This document shows, piece by piece, positions 10,881-23,172 of a stretch of 64,000 nt of DNA. Each line of letters begins with the position of its first letter. Position 1 is the first letter of the stretch. This stretch comes from Ligustrum vulgare (Eukaryota > Streptophyta > Magnoliopsida > Lamiales > Oleaceae): NCBI GenBank assembly GCA_963555705.1, contig OY743189.1, positions 9,807,115-9,871,114 of the forward strand, read 5' to 3'. Position numbers and translations under genes: made by a program. Below the pieces are notes generated by a model. That model worked only from the letters and a program-made list of their open reading frames with translations. It made no database searches and was not told where the DNA came from.

Positions 10881-11218
10881 AACATCGTGTGAATCTTGTA
10901 TGTATATATAAAATCTGTTGAAAATTTGTATGTATATACCGTTTGAAATTAAGGCAAAAATCCTCTGTTGAAATCGATCAGTTCTTGTATGTATATTATG
11001 TGAATTTTCAGATTTGGTATTGGATTAAAATTTGATTTTTGGGGTGTTGGTCGAAATCGTGTTGTGTATGGTTGAATCTGGTTGTTGGGTTAATTTTGAG
11101 GATGAATGAGGGTGGCCGATGGAGCCACAGCCGAGGTTGAGGTTTGAAATGGATGTTGAATGTTTTTTTTTTTTTGGTGGTGGTTGAATCCGTTCGTTTG
11201 ATTGAGGTTTGGGCGACT

Positions 11219-11450
11219 GAACCACCGCCACCGGCATTGCGCAAGCGGACTACCGCTGCTAAGCGGTGTTGTGTGCGGTGTGAAGGATAGCAGCGCCATT
11301 GCAGGATCGCGAAGCTGGCTGCGCGCGATACTATAGGAGAACAGCGCCGTGAATGGCGCTGCTTCGCAACGGGAATCGCCGGAGGGGGTGCACCGCGTTC
11401 TCCAGTTTTGAATGCGGCGGTTGGGCGGCGCTAGGGTTTAAACCCTAGCT
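11219..11450 (+). other. GC-rich leader block of copia A2
   Basis: CpG-rich block (AGCAGCGCCATTGCAGGATC, AACAGCGCCGTGAATGGCGC) at the position of the A1 block but with largely different sequence, while flanks such as GGTTTGGGCGACTGAACC are shared. AGCAGCGCCATT and its partner AATGGCGCTGCT form an imperfect inverted repeat. Confidence 0.6.
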
Positions 11451-11559
11451 GCGAGAAATCAGATTTGGGACGGGGGGCTTTTTCCGGAAATTAGAAGTTT
11501 GTAAGGGCTCCTTTGCAATTTTGGGAAATTATGTAAAATTTCACCTCCGGTTCTCTCTT

Positions 11560-12260
11560 TTGTTTTGGATTAAACGTTTAAATCCGAAGTTATAAAAACT
11601 ATTTAAGTTGGCCCTTAAAGTTCTGAAATTTATAATTAAGCCCCTAAGATTATAAATTATTAAAGTTGGGGTTATAAAAGTTCCTGATTTTATATTTCAG
11701 CTCCTGAAATTTGAATATTTTCTTAATTCAGTCCCTCAAGTTTGGGAATTTTCAAAATTGGTCCCTAAAGCTTGAAAATTCTCTAATTTGGTCCCTTAAA
11801 GTTTGAAAATTTTCATTTTCAGTCCCTAAAGTTTGGAAATTTTCTAATACAGCATCTAAAGTTCTGAAATTCTTTAATTTGGTCCCTAAAGTTTGAAAAT
11901 TTTCTAATTCAGTCACTAAAGTTTGGAAATTTTCAAAATTGGTCCTTAAAATTTGAATTTTTTTTAAATTAAGTCCCTAAAGTTTGAGAATTTGCTAAAT
12001 TGGCTCCTAAAGTTTGAAAATTTTCAAAAATCAACTTTTAAAGATTGAAATTTTCATATTTTGGACCTCTAAAGTTTGGTTTTGTTTCAAATTGGGACCT
12101 AAAGTTTAGAATTTCTCTAAATTGGCCAATAAAGGTTTAAGGAAATTGTAATTTAAGCCCTTCAAGCTTAAAATTTTACAGAATTGGCCACCAAAAGTTT
12201 AAGAATATTGCAATTAGACTCTCGTAACTTAAGGATTGCTTTATTCTAAAGTTTTGAATT
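11560..12260 (+). repeat. Leader minisatellite of copia A2
   Basis: About 18 degenerate units of roughly 35-40 bp built on TCCCTAAAGTTTGAAAATTT. Unit order is similar but not identical to A1, with gains and losses of single units (for example an extra CAGCATCTAAAG unit placement). Confidence 0.85.
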
Positions 12261-12436
12261 CTATAATTCAAATCATAAAGTCAAATATGGATGCAAATCA
12301 ATGGATTTCAGTTTCAAATCTTGGTACATCGGAATCTTTTGAGAAATATAATATTCGAAAGTAAGTTAGTTGAAGCAACATGTTGCCAAAGCAACCTCTC
12401 TTGTGGATATTAATTAACTTTGAATATTAGAAGGTA

Positions 12437-12840
12437 TTTGTGTGTGTTATTCATTGCGGATATTGATCGGCCGAAAGGAAGGTCAATATTTGGCTCGAAT
12501 TTCACATGCACCTGTGGTGATAAACACGTGGCAATTATTTGGTTTAACGTGTGACCAATAAATCGGTCCAAAGAAAGGTTTATTGGTTAACATGTCTTAT
12601 TGCCAGTGTTTGATCACTGCACTAAGGGAAAATTAGGTGTTTGTGTGTTATTTCATGCGGATATTGATCGGCCCAAAGGAAGGTCAATATTTGGCCCGAA
12701 TTTCACATGAACTTGTGGTGATAAATAAGTGGCGGTTATTTGGTTTTACGTGTGATCAATAAATCGGTCCAAAGAAAGGTTTGTTGGTTGACATGTCTTA
12801 CTTTCAGTGTTTGATTACTACGCCAAGAGTACCACTTACA
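12437..12840 (+). repeat. 201-bp tandem duplication in A2 leader
   Basis: Same duplicated unit as in A1, with CGGATATTGATCGGCC at 12457 and 12658. Confidence 0.85.
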
Positions 12841-13151
12841 AGTCAATATTTCTGTCCAAAGACTAAATATTGATGTTGTGCTAAGTATCTTGTGATGGGC
12901 CCTACCATTATTTGAAAGTATGATTTGCATAATAAGGTATTTATGTGAGCAATTTTATTTAAGTGTTCTCTATTCGGTTTCAAATTCTACTAGTAGTAAA
13001 TCTACAAGCTCAAATTTAATCCCTGTATTTATGAAATAAACTTCAAGGATCAAAACAAGAACATTAACTTTTCGTTGGCTGCATTGATCTAGACCCTGTA
13101 CTAAGGATTGAGTAACCTACTCCTCTTACGGATGAAAGTTCATCTAATCAA

Positions 13152-13860
13152 ATGAGGAACTTTGAGAAGTGGGATTGCTTAAATTACGTGAGTCACATGA
13201 TCACTAAGTGCGGCATTCCGGAAGCCTTTAGTGGCATAGTATCTGAGGAGGTAAATGATGCCAATGAATTCCTTGCCGAAATTAAGAAACGTTTTGCGAA
13301 AAACGATAAGGCTGAAACAAGCACGCTTATGCAAAGTTTGATTTCAATAAAGTATAAAGGCAATGGGAAAATAAGGGAGTACATCGTGTAGATGTCTCAC
13401 ACTGCTTCAAAACGTAAGGAACTAAAACTCGACTTGTCTAATGACTTGCTCGTACATTTGGTAATGATATCGCTTCATGCACAATACAGTTAATTTAAGG
13501 TTAGTTATAACTGTCAAAATAGAAATGAACTCTCAATGAGCCCATTTCATAGTGTGCAAGCTTCTTGCACAATTCAGTCAATTTAAGGTCAGTTATAACT
13601 GTTAAAGGGGAGAAATGAACTCTAAATGAGCTCATTCTATTTTGTGTGCAAGAGGAAGAAAAGTTGAAGTAGGACAGAACTGAAAGTGTTCACTTGGCAA
13701 ACACCTCTAAAGATAAGGGCAAGAAAACAAATAAAGAAAATAAATTTGTTAAGGGTTCAGAACAAGAGAAACCACATAAACACATTAAGGGTTGTTTCTT
13801 TTGTCAGAAATCTGGACATTTAAAGAAAGATCGTACATATTACCAACTAAAGCTGCTGCT
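13152..13860 (+). pseudogene. copia gag remnant (A2)
   Basis: ATG at 13152 opens a 79-codon frame (MRNFEKWDCLNYVSHMITKC, then EVNDANEFLAEIKKRFAK) ending at the TAG at 13389-13391. Further downstream the same protein continues in broken form, including the zinc knuckle CFFCQKSGHLKKDR near 13792, where the last cysteine of CX2CX4HX4C is replaced by arginine. The sequence then passes directly into integrase C-terminal residues (PTKAAAKTF), which marks the shared internal deletion. Confidence 0.8.
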
Positions 13861-14565
13861 AAAACCTTTTATGAGCTTTTGACAAGCTTAAAGCTTAGTC
13901 CAAAGCATTTCTACATTTGGGGATGTCCAGCTAAGGCAAGGCCTTATAGGCCACATAAAGAAATTGGACTCCAAAACAGTCAGCAGCTACTTTATTGGTT
14001 ATTCTGAGCGTTTAAGGGGCTATTAAATTTTATAATCCCACACTTAAGTCAAATTTTGAAACGGGAACTGCAACATTTTTGAGGAAGTTGAGTTTGGGGG
14101 GAGAAATAAGGTTAGAGAAATTGTCTTTAAGGAAGAAGTTGAGGAAGGATCGGTTTCGATTCCTATTATTGCTTTTGACAACGTGCAAGTTTTTATGCAT
14201 GTCATTGATCAAGAAGCATATTTGGAACCTCAACTAGACAATGTTGAAGAACCTCCCATCCAAAATAAAGTAAATTTCAGAAGTACAAACTCAACAACCT
14301 CAATAACTAAAGCCATTAAGGAAATCCACGAGAGAAAGGAAAAAATGCTATTCCGGATAATTAAATAGCATTTCTCCAAGAACATAAGGAAAATGATGGA
14401 ATGGTGGAAGATGGTCCAATCAATTCCATCAGGCCATGCAGGGTTCTAACTCTCAAAATTGGATTGGTGTCATAAATAAGGAGTATAAGCATATGCAAGA
14501 CAATAAAGTTTTGGGATCTTGTCCCATTACCAGAAGGTGCGAAGCCCATTGGTCTTAAATGAATT
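13840..14565 (+). pseudogene. copia integrase C-terminal/linker remnant (A2)
   Basis: KLSPKHFYIWGCPAKARPYR (about 13890-13950), then FGGRNKVREIVFKEEVEEGS and LDNVEEPPIQNKVNFRSTNS. The catalytic DDE core is missing. A TGA at 14560-14562 replaces the expected tryptophan codon, as in A1. Confidence 0.78.
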
Positions 14566-15260
14566 TTTAAACAAAGAGGGATTTGAAAGGTAATGTGGAA
14601 AGATATAAGGTTCGTCTTGTATCTAAGGGCTTTACACAGAATGATGGCATTAATTATAAAGAGACTTTCTCTTCGGTTTCAATGAAAGACTCTTTCAGGA
14701 AAGTTAGGTTGTTGCACATTTTGACCTCGAGTTACATCAAATGGATACTAAGGTGGCGTTTCTCAATGGCGACATTGATGGGACGATCTATTTGGTGCAA
14801 TCAAAAAACTTTGTGTCATAGACCCAAAGCAAATGATTTGCAAATTAAAGAAATCCATTTATGTGCTCAAGCCAGCTTCTCGTTAAGGGTAATACAAATT
14901 TCATCAAGTAATTATCTCATTTGGTCTTGAGATTGATGTTGTTGATGATTGTATGTATTACAAGTTCAGTGGGAGTAAGTATATTGTCCTGGTTTTATAT
15001 GTTGATTATTGCTTGCCACTAATGATATAGGTATGTCACATAAAATTATGAGATTTTTTGTCAAGGAATTTTAAGATTAAAAATCTTGGTGACGTCTCTT
15101 TTGTATTAGGAATTCAGATACACCGGGATTGTTCTCGGGGCATTCTTGAATTGTCACAAAAGGGCTATATCGATAAAGTACTTAAGAGGTTTGGCATGCA
15201 AGACAGTAAATCAGGGGACAGCCCTATCGCTAAGGGAGACAAATTTAGTCTCGACTAATG
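14566..15260 (+). pseudogene. copia reverse transcriptase remnant (A2)
   Basis: Contains VRLVSKGFTQNDGINYKETF, a frameshifted palm region, a damaged YVDD (YVDYC near 14998) and FKIKNLGDVSFVLGIQIHRD followed by YIDKVLKRFGMQ. It has the same disruptive changes as A1 plus private substitutions. Confidence 0.87.
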
Positions 15261-16018
15261 CCCGAAAAGTTATCTTGAAATTAAAGAAATGCAGAGGATC
15301 TCATATAGTTAAGTTATAGAAAATCTGATGCATGCTCAAATTTGTATGCGTTCGGATATTGCATACGTTATTGGGATACTAAGGAGATATTTAAGTAACC
15401 CTGGGATGGATCATTTGGAAAGCAGCCAAACATGGGTCATAAAGTATTTAAAGAGAACAAAAGATTACATGCTCACATACAGAAAATCGGATCAGTTGGA
15501 GATCATATGGTATTATGATTCCGATTTTTTCTAGATGCCAAGAAAGTAAAAGATCCACATAAGGCTACATTTATCTGCTGGTTGGAGGAGCTATTTCCGG
15601 ATGGAGTGCTTAACAGACACTTTAGATTCTTTCACTTGGCAGCACAGTTTGTAGCAATTTTGGGGGCATCTAATTATGGAATATAACTGCGAAATTCTGT
15701 CACTGGGCTGCGTATTCTGTACGGTAAAGAAAGACCACTAAAGTTATATTGTGACAATAACTCAGCAGATTTATATTCCAGTAACAACAGGAACTCAACT
15801 AAGTCAAAATTCATTGACATAAGTTCCTGGTTGTGAAGGATACAGTTCAGAGTGGACACGTGTCAATAAGAGCACATTGGGACAAACTCCATAATTGCGG
15901 ATCCGCTTACTAAAGTATTACAACCCAAGGTCTTTCATGAGTACATTACTCATATGGGTGTTGTATTTCTCAAGGATATTCGATTTCAGTGGGAGTTTAT
16001 ATTTTGGGTGCATTAGAC
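15261..16018 (+). pseudogene. copia RNase H remnant (A2)
   Basis: MHAQICMRSDIAYVIGILRR, YLSNPGMDHLESSQ, YMLTYRKSDQLEI, then in other frames CDNNSADLYSSNNRNSTKSK and PLTKVLQPKVFHEYITHMG. It ends at the same stop position as A1 relative to the LTR. Confidence 0.87.
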
Positions 16019-16394
16019 ACATTTATTGTCCTTTTGGATACAGTTTAAAGTTAAAAGTTATTTACAGCTGTAAGGTTTCAGGTTTATTATCTCTGAACTC
16101 GTTTGAGGATGATCTCACTAAAGTTTGGACCAGTTGGAAATAGGCATGTTGAAGATCACATTACATGTAATTTCCATGCTACACATCCATACTTGATCCA
16201 TGTCATTCAGTTATGTCGATATACGTGACCATTGAAGGTTTAGTTACGATTAATGTAGCGAAAGCCGCTTTGATCCTATGTTGATATAATTGATGGACCG
16301 GATTGTTTGGGGATGCATTCAGTAATGATAGCAAAATTCTGAGTACTCATAAGGTTATGATTGATACACAATTGTAAGGTCACACATATAGCCC

Positions 16395-16405
16395 AAGTGG
16401 GAGAT
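16395..16405 (+). other. Polypurine tract of A2
   Basis: AAGTGGGAGAT directly upstream of the 3' LTR. Confidence 0.88.
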
Positions 16406-16859
16406 TGTAAGAATTTTAATCAATCGTGTGGGCTTATATGTGAATTATTGTGTATTGAATAAAAGGCTATCAATTTGGTTAAGCCCAATTAAAGTGATCT
16501 AATAAGGATTTGATATATCGGGCTTTAATGCATCTAATTAAATGTATGGGCTTTTATGTGTAGATACCAGACCATTACCTAATTCATGATGGGCCGGATT
16601 AGGTTAATTGACAATTCAGTATATAAAGTCGGTTATGGTCCCTGAATCCTACGTACTGTTCATCTTGTCTGACATCCCATCATCAGAGAGAAAATACGGA
16701 CTACGTATCGATTTAGAAGATCCAAACGTCGAATCGTTTATTGTGAATCACGTTTGATTAAGGTACGCTTCCGCTTCAGTTATTTAATTCTTGATAATTC
16801 CAACATAATGATTATTTAGATTATAGATAAATTATTATCTGTAATAAAATTTTCTAACA
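16406..16859 (+). repeat. 3' LTR of copia A2
   Basis: 454 bp, TGTAAGAATT...TTCTAACA, followed by the TSD ACTGA (16860-16864). TATA box at 16620-16627. Confidence 0.94.
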
Positions 16860-16864
16860 ACTGA

Positions 16865-19250
16865 TCCATTGATGTTTTGAATAAAATAGGGACCATTTGA
16901 ATTTTGAGAGAGGGGAGGCGTTAATCTCTCCAATTTGTTATTAAATATCTTTTAATTTAAATATTTTAATAATATTTTTTTTTTTGATAGTGCTATAAAT
17001 CCATATATATTATATTATACTATGAATATTTCAGTTTTGAATGTTTAAGTAGGCAATAGATCTAATTATCAAAAATTAATATCTGTGGTTCCAACAGATA
17101 CTTTTAAACTCACTTATTTTTTTTTATTTTTGGTAGGTTGATTAAGGATTATGGTTGAATAAACATCTTTTAATTTGAGATTAGGGGAATAGTTGGACGT
17201 GGGAAGTGGGTGGGGGTGAAAATTTTTGTCAGTAACTTGTATAGTTCCCTGGCTTTATGATGCTGCCAAGAAGTATTTGAAGAATTTTCGGGTACTATAT
17301 TTCTCTATGAATTTGTTTTATTCTTCAAATAATAAGGCTACAAATAGTTATTTTTTAGGTTCAAGCATTGGTTGACACTTGACATGCTGATTGCTTGAAT
17401 ACATATGCAATGTGAAATGAATAACTGCTTTGGCTCTGATCTTAGTGATTTTGAAGTTGCAGGTTAAAACCATCAGTAGATCTGACCTCTAAAAAGAAAC
17501 AAAAGGGAGTTCCGGTTCCGGAGTTGTTCAACATCGTTGGGTGGTATGCGATTTTGTTAGCAAGAAAGCAGTGTTGCATTTTAGTTTAATGTGTTTTTTC
17601 TCAATTTTGAACTTCCTTTAGTTCCCTTTTTTTAGGTTTTCTTGCATTACATGATGACTGATTCTAATGCTAAATGCTTATAGTTAGTTTCTTCTGTATT
17701 TTTTTTTAAAGGATTTTTGGCATAATAATTGAATTAACACATCACTCAAAGTCTCTCAAACCCAATTCTAGTGCAACTGTATTTAAATTTTAAAGTATTC
17801 ATTCATGTGTACAAGAGCATGTGGATTTTGGTCATTCTGAAGTGTTCATTTTGACTGCCTAGTTCTTTTTGTGAGTGTACTAACAACGGTCTAGAGTCAA
17901 CGGCCGCTCTAGTTGAATTAAATTTCTGTATCCGTTCTTGGGACAAGATGAGTTTTACCATTGTGGTGGTGGTGGTGGCCAAAGAGGACGAAGCGGGAGG
18001 GAGACGGAATAGGGAGAAACCGAGGGAGAGGAATTGAGAGAGATGAGGGTGAGTGACGGGTTTGGGAGAGAAAGATTTTTGGTTTTGATTTTAATATTTT
18101 TAAATTTGAAAATTAGTTCCCAACGCTCTTAAATTAGTAATTAAGTGCAAAACTTTCTTTAAATTATAAAATGCCCTAAAAAATTTCCTCAATTTCAATT
18201 GAATGCAATTATGTCACTTATAACTTTATTAAATAGAAATTAACAATTTTAGCAATGTTATTAACTTTCTAATTGACACATTGATCGAAACGGCGTCCAA
18301 ATTCTTTCACTGCAAAAATAACAATGAACAAATGAATAAATAATGAAAAATACATAACAAAAAATATTTTTATAAATTATCAAATTCGTAGGGAAAATAA
18401 GTTCATGCTACAAATTAAGGGTGTGTTCGGAAATTTATTAAAGAGGAGAGAGAAGATTTTTTGTTTTTTTGAGGTCAAATGTGTGGTTAAAAATTGGAAA
18501 GAGAAATGTGTGTAGTTAAAAAGTGGTTTGAAAAATTGTGTAGTTCAATCACCTCATTAAAGAGGTAGCCGAACGAAGGCTAAGAAATTTTTTCTAAAAT
18601 TTTGTAGGCAAAACTATATTTCAAACGAATTTTTTATTTTTTTATTTATTTATTTTTTTTTTTAAAAAAGTAGAATTTTGTAGGCTATCTTATTTTTTTA
18701 GCCAGCTTTTTACGCCTGTGTTTCTTATATATAATGTTATTTTAAATACTTAAAATTATGTAGCAATTCATTTTATTCAATTACTACATTATTTAACTTT
18801 AAAAAAAAAAAAAAAAAAAAAAAGGTGTGCTCCTTTAATGCCCATGCTAGCATTAATTAATAGCGTTTTTGACGTCTATGCGTGTATTACCCACATTTTC
18901 CCCGCTTAATCTCACACCATATGCTGCCAAAATAAACTTGATTTTCTTAAAAATTCATGGAAAATGATCTCGTCCACACCATCCCATGTTGCAAGAGCAT
19001 GGGTTTCGGGGGGACACGTAATAGATAAGCTTAAATATTGTGTACTTAATCCCTCTACAACCACCTAGAACTCATGAAAAATGACCTCAGGAAAGTTTAC
19101 TCAACCCATTCCCCAGTCTCCCGCTCTTCGAAAAACGTTGGTTAAAGTCATCTAGTTGGTCATCTAGTTGGGGCCAATCGAATGTAGATGTTCAGGAAGC
19201 TAAGATGGCGAAACCAGATCATTAATTGAGGCTTCACCATTTCAGACCAT
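16865..19250. other. AT-rich spacer, no supported gene
   Basis: No gene can be supported. It includes a GGT/GGA-rich purine stretch at about 17960-18050, the MITE at 18419-18590, a segment (18590-18700) with TTTTGTAGGC repeats resembling CACTA subterminal sequence, and A(23) at 18801-18823. Confidence 0.55.
18419..18590 (+). mobile_element. MITE of the TGTTCGG-end family, copy 1
   Basis: Left end AGGGTGTGTTCGG and right end CCGAACGAAGGCT form imperfect inverted termini. The interior (GTGTGGTTAAAAATTGGAAA, then AGTTAAAAAGTGG) is shared, in reverse orientation, with 50680-50880 and partly with 53425-53600. Non-coding; probably hAT-like. No clear 8-bp TSD was found. Confidence 0.45.
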
Positions 19251-20895
19251 GTGGTGAGATCTCGAAATTTGATATATATATGATGGGAGACTAGATATGA
19301 GGTGAAAAAAAATATTAATCAATATTAAAGGATTTTAATTATACCTTTCGAGTCTTAAGTTTTGAGGAGATAAACACTGAGAGTGGTGTGGAAACATATG
19401 ACATTTATATGTATATGAAGCACATATTCGAAATTTACTTTAAACATGTAGAACATAATTAAAAATAATTCCAATTCCTCCAAACAATGATCTGCTTTGT
19501 ATTTAGATTGAAATCATGACCAGAAAATTACCTCTTCATTGTTCTTGCAAACTGATTTAAAAATCTTGATTTTTTAAATCCATTTACACACCACAGTCAT
19601 ACAATTGTCAGTCTTGCAAAATGAATCAACACGATTCTCAATTCTTGTGCTAAACCCTAGTTGTATATTAATTGATGTTAAAATGAACTTGACCCATCAC
19701 TTAAACATGCCACTATCCATATAATTTAATTGATCTAATAATTAAATATGATACATAAGTTAATTAATCTATTAATTATCTCGAGCCTATTAATAAAAAA
19801 CCTAATTAATTATACAATTACCGAACTACATGTCAATTAATTAGTTTTAATTACATTCTTTTAGTTCTCCTATTTTGTTCGACCCATTATGTTCTGACTA
19901 TAATGTTGAAAGACGTGAATTATTATTTTGATCTAATCAAAATAGGATTGATTAAAACTCATTTTTAATAAATCATTAATCTCCTAGATTTATTAATTTA
20001 AATTCGTAGTCTCAGATTGACATCTAGCAATGCGTCAGTGCAATACATGTGACGAAAATTGTTACGTGGTGTGACAAAACAAAACTTGTTCGTTTATTAC
20101 GAAACTATAATCCTTTCGTCAATATGATTCGATCAATTATGAGATATGGAAGATATCTTTATTTCGCTCTTAAGTCAATAAAAGTCAAAATTATTTACAA
20201 TTCATGAATTCACATTGGTCAAGTATTTCGAGATCAACTTAACTAAACAAATGTAGATCATAATGTATTACTATTTAAGAGTGACGAATCCTATATTGAC
20301 CGTTCATTACCTTCATATGATTCTTGACACACTTGAATGACATTATATTAACAACTCTTCACAGAGCAACATCCGACATCACCAAAGTATGACTGTTCTC
20401 ATAGAAGGTACGATGATGACTTTGAGTTAAGTGATAAATTTCACTAATGAACATTAGAGATTAATCAATGACGCTTAGATAGTTATCCACATGGAATATG
20501 TGTTACGGATCTCGAATGTTTTGTTTTCTTACCAAAAATATCCACATATCCATTTAAATGTCTCTACCTCTTAGCTTGTAAGATTAGTTACTCACTTTTA
20601 AATTGAGAGATGACACACGTGATTGTCTATCCATAATAACGACATTTGTATGTCGATATTACTTTATGACCAAGGATAATTTAAGATTCAATTATATATA
20701 AATTATATTTTACAATCACAACTCCTTGTATTAACAAGTTATCCTGATTTGAAACTAAAAACTCCGTTGATTTAATTTGAAGTAATAAATTAATGATATC
20801 AATGAACTAAATAACAGATATGTCATGAGTAAAATGCATCAATTATATTAATAAGTGTTCGGTTAAAGGATTGGACCTAAGGTATAATACTTACA
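19250..20895 (-). repeat. Probable copia 3' LTR, minus strand, left end unresolved
   Basis: On the minus strand this region begins TGTAAGTATTATACC right after a purine-rich AGTGGCAG tract, which follows sequence that looks like a copia pol terminus. Its composition resembles the B/D LTRs (long AT-rich stretches, CCCTAG near the far end). The exact left border and any partner LTR were not found; the 19250 boundary is approximate. Confidence 0.4.
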
Positions 20896-21100
20896 AACTG
20901 CCACTAGCACTAGATCCAATCACTTATGTATTTAATATTGTAAGAGTCTACATGAAGATCATGTTTATGTAGCGACAAATCTTTGTCCCTGGATGTGCAA
21001 TATTATCACTTGTGGGAACTTGTTCTTTCTTTATGTCATTTCTTTGTATTATCGCTCTAATGAGATGATACAACCTTATCATATGTTTGAATCATTGTTA
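20896..21100 (-). pseudogene. copia pol 3' terminus scrap, minus strand
   Basis: Reverse-strand reading gives short in-frame pieces (for example around IHKWLDLV-like sequence near 20920) placed directly before the purine tract and LTR at 20895, the usual position of the copia RNase H C-terminus. It is heavily decayed; the identification rests mostly on position and weak similarity. Confidence 0.35.
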
Positions 21101-21600
21101 GATAGAAATACCTAACAACAAAGACCACAAGTGAGTGAAAAGAAAAAGGAAAAAATCTACAAAAATCAGATGCAAGAACATGATAGAACCACAACTATAA
21201 ACTACGACGATAACTACAAAATCAAGCAAGGCAGAAGAACGAAGAAACTGTTTTTTTTCTCCAAGAACCTAGTCAGAGGATGAAATGGGACGTAAAGACA
21301 AAACCTATGGAAAATACGCTTGAAACCAATAAAAAAAGCATGTTGTTTCTAACAAAGGTAAAACACGACATCATTTTGAGGAGAAAATCATATGCAAAGC
21401 CCATTTTTCTATTGATTTGGTTTCTAGTTCGATTTGTGATATTTCCTTTGTAAATATGGCTATTAACCGATCCCTTAATGACACTCAAAGGAGTCAATTG
21501 GATTAACGATTTCTCCTTTATTTATTGCATTTATATTCACCGCTTTTGATATATTTGTATTTAACTCGTCTTATCTTTGTGCTTTGCAAAATTAAATCTA

Positions 21601-22432
21601 AACAATTTTTATCAGAGTGAGGTTGATCAAAATTAGTGAAGGAATTCATAGAGATCAGACCAAATGAGAAGAAGGTGCAATTTCAAGTTATTTCCACCGA
21701 ATCGGATCTGAAATTAATTTTTTCAGGGAAATTTGGAGGCTTGCAGACAAATCGGAGACCAATTTCAAACTAAGGATGTTGATGAGGTGCGTGAAGCTCA
21801 CTCTTAGAGACGATGGTGGCACATGAGAGCGTGTGTGGCAGAATTCGACGACGGTGTCTTCTGGAAGTATCTTTATTTTTTGATTTCTAACAGTTTGGTA
21901 CTTTCAGTTTTCTATTTTAGGTACTAAAGTGAAAGTAGGAAAATTTTTCCCTTGGTCTTGCGGTTTTGGTTTCATGTTACTACGTTTCTGCATTTAATGA
22001 ATTACTTTAGGACTAATAGCAGTCCCAAAGTGGTAAATTCGCATCTCTCCTATTTTATGGACTACAATTTTGTTCATTATGGTAGATTTCCTAATACTTT
22101 TAAATTCCAATACTTGGAAGTCATCGTGTGGGGTGACCAATATGCTTGTGGCTTTCCTGTTGCTAGGTTATAGCAATAGCTTGCAATTATATGTATTTTC
22201 ATGGCATTTTTCTTGAGATATATCTTTTGTGAACATTTTATTTGTTGCGTTATAATCATCTGATAGAATTGTCGCCTATACCTCACCAGTGAAATTCCCT
22301 TGACCTGAGATCATTGACGGAATCCTAGCATTTAGAATGGTTCATATTACGAACTTTAGTATTTTCTGAGGATTTTTTGTGTGATTATTTGTGAGGTACT
22401 TGATTTTGGGGCGTGTTTCTTATCCGTTAAGA
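21601..22432 (+). other. Leader of copia remnant C with degenerate PBS
   Basis: TTTTTATCAGAGTGAGGTTG near 21605 looks like a decayed initiator-tRNA PBS, followed by about 830 bp of leader before gag. The LTR that should precede it could not be delimited. Confidence 0.4.
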
Positions 22433-23172
22433 TGTTTGCGCACCGTTTTGACTTGAATGTTTTCGATGGTAGATGTGGTTTTTCTATATGGAAACAAAAA
22501 TGAAAGGTATTTTGGTTCAAAAAAGTTTTCTAGAGCAATTTCCAATTTTTTCCCAAATACTATGATTGATGATCAGAAAAAGGATGTTGATGAACTTGCA
22601 TACATTTCTATCATTTTGCATTTATTTGGCTGTGTTTTGCGTAAAGTTGGTAACCATGATCTTACTTAAAAAATTTGGAAAAGATTGGAAGAATTTTACT
22701 TGACTCAATCTACACCTATTAAACTTTTTTTGCTTGAAAGTTTTTTTCAGTTTCAAAATTGATCCCACTAAAGATTTGGATGACAACCTTGATGTCTTTA
22801 ATAAACTCGTGCAAGATACCACTAACTTTGGTGGAAAGGTATATGAAAAATATAAAGCTGTTATATTTTCAAATGCTATTTCTAAAGCTTATAAAGAGGT
22901 TAAGAATGCTATTGAATATAGGAGAGAGACTTTAACACTTAAGGTTGTCATTGATTCCATGAAGAGTAAGAAGAGAGTGGTGAAAGCTGAAAGAAAAGAG
23001 AGGAATGGTGGTGAGGTCCACATGATAAGAGGTGGGCATGGTAAAGACAAAGTTGACTCAGATGATGAGGGTGACTGATGGAAGGGTGGAACTAGTTTCT
23101 AGGTAATAGGGAAGGCAAAGGGAAAGGAGAGCAATGGTTGTGATAGGTCTGGACATTTTAGGAGAGACTGTC
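22433..23172 (+). pseudogene. copia gag remnant C, 5' part
   Basis: Plus-strand gag of a different copia family from A and B/D. In shifting frames it gives FDGRCGFSIWKQKMKGILVQ near 22460, LTKKIWKRLEEFYLTQS-like sequence near 22660, then an open stretch from 22734 with DLDDNLDVFNKLVQDT, RETLTLKVVIDSMKSKK and RGGHGKDKVDSDDEGD, then the zinc knuckle NGCDRSGHFRRDC with its first cysteine changed to serine. The order matches the UBN2/DUF4219-type gag of plant copia. Frameshifts and stops occur near 22500, 22668 and 23076. It is cut after the knuckle by N1. Confidence 0.8.
23168..23172. repeat. Left TSD of N1 (ctgtc)
   Basis: CTGTC before the N1 5' LTR; repeated at 26218-26222. Confidence 0.92.

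Larger units (their letters stand above)
10412..16859 (+). mobile_element. Ty1/copia element A2, complete but internally deleted
   Basis: Full insertion bounded by two 454-bp LTRs and the 5-bp TSD ACTGA. The 5.5-kb interior has an initiator-tRNA PBS, GC-rich leader, minisatellite, 201-bp duplication, and broken gag, integrase C-terminal, RT and RNase H. Protease and the integrase core are absent. It shares with A1 the gag TAG, the gag-to-integrase deletion junction, the TGA in the linker and the altered RT active site, so the source copy was already defective and was moved by another element's proteins. LTR-to-LTR differences counted by eye are about 7, which indicates a fairly recent insertion. 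Confidence 0.93.

Noticed and set aside
17235..17560. Possible two-exon host gene: an open piece ending PWLYDAAKKYLKNFR and a second piece LKPSVDLTSKKKQKG
   Set aside because: The only GT donor after the first piece (17292) gives a phase that runs into a stop in the second; the frame that looks good needs a non-GT donor. No known protein recognised.
21098..21604. A 5' LTR for copia remnant C
   Set aside because: A degenerate PBS is visible near 21605, but no TG start, partner LTR or TSD could be found, so limits would be guesswork.
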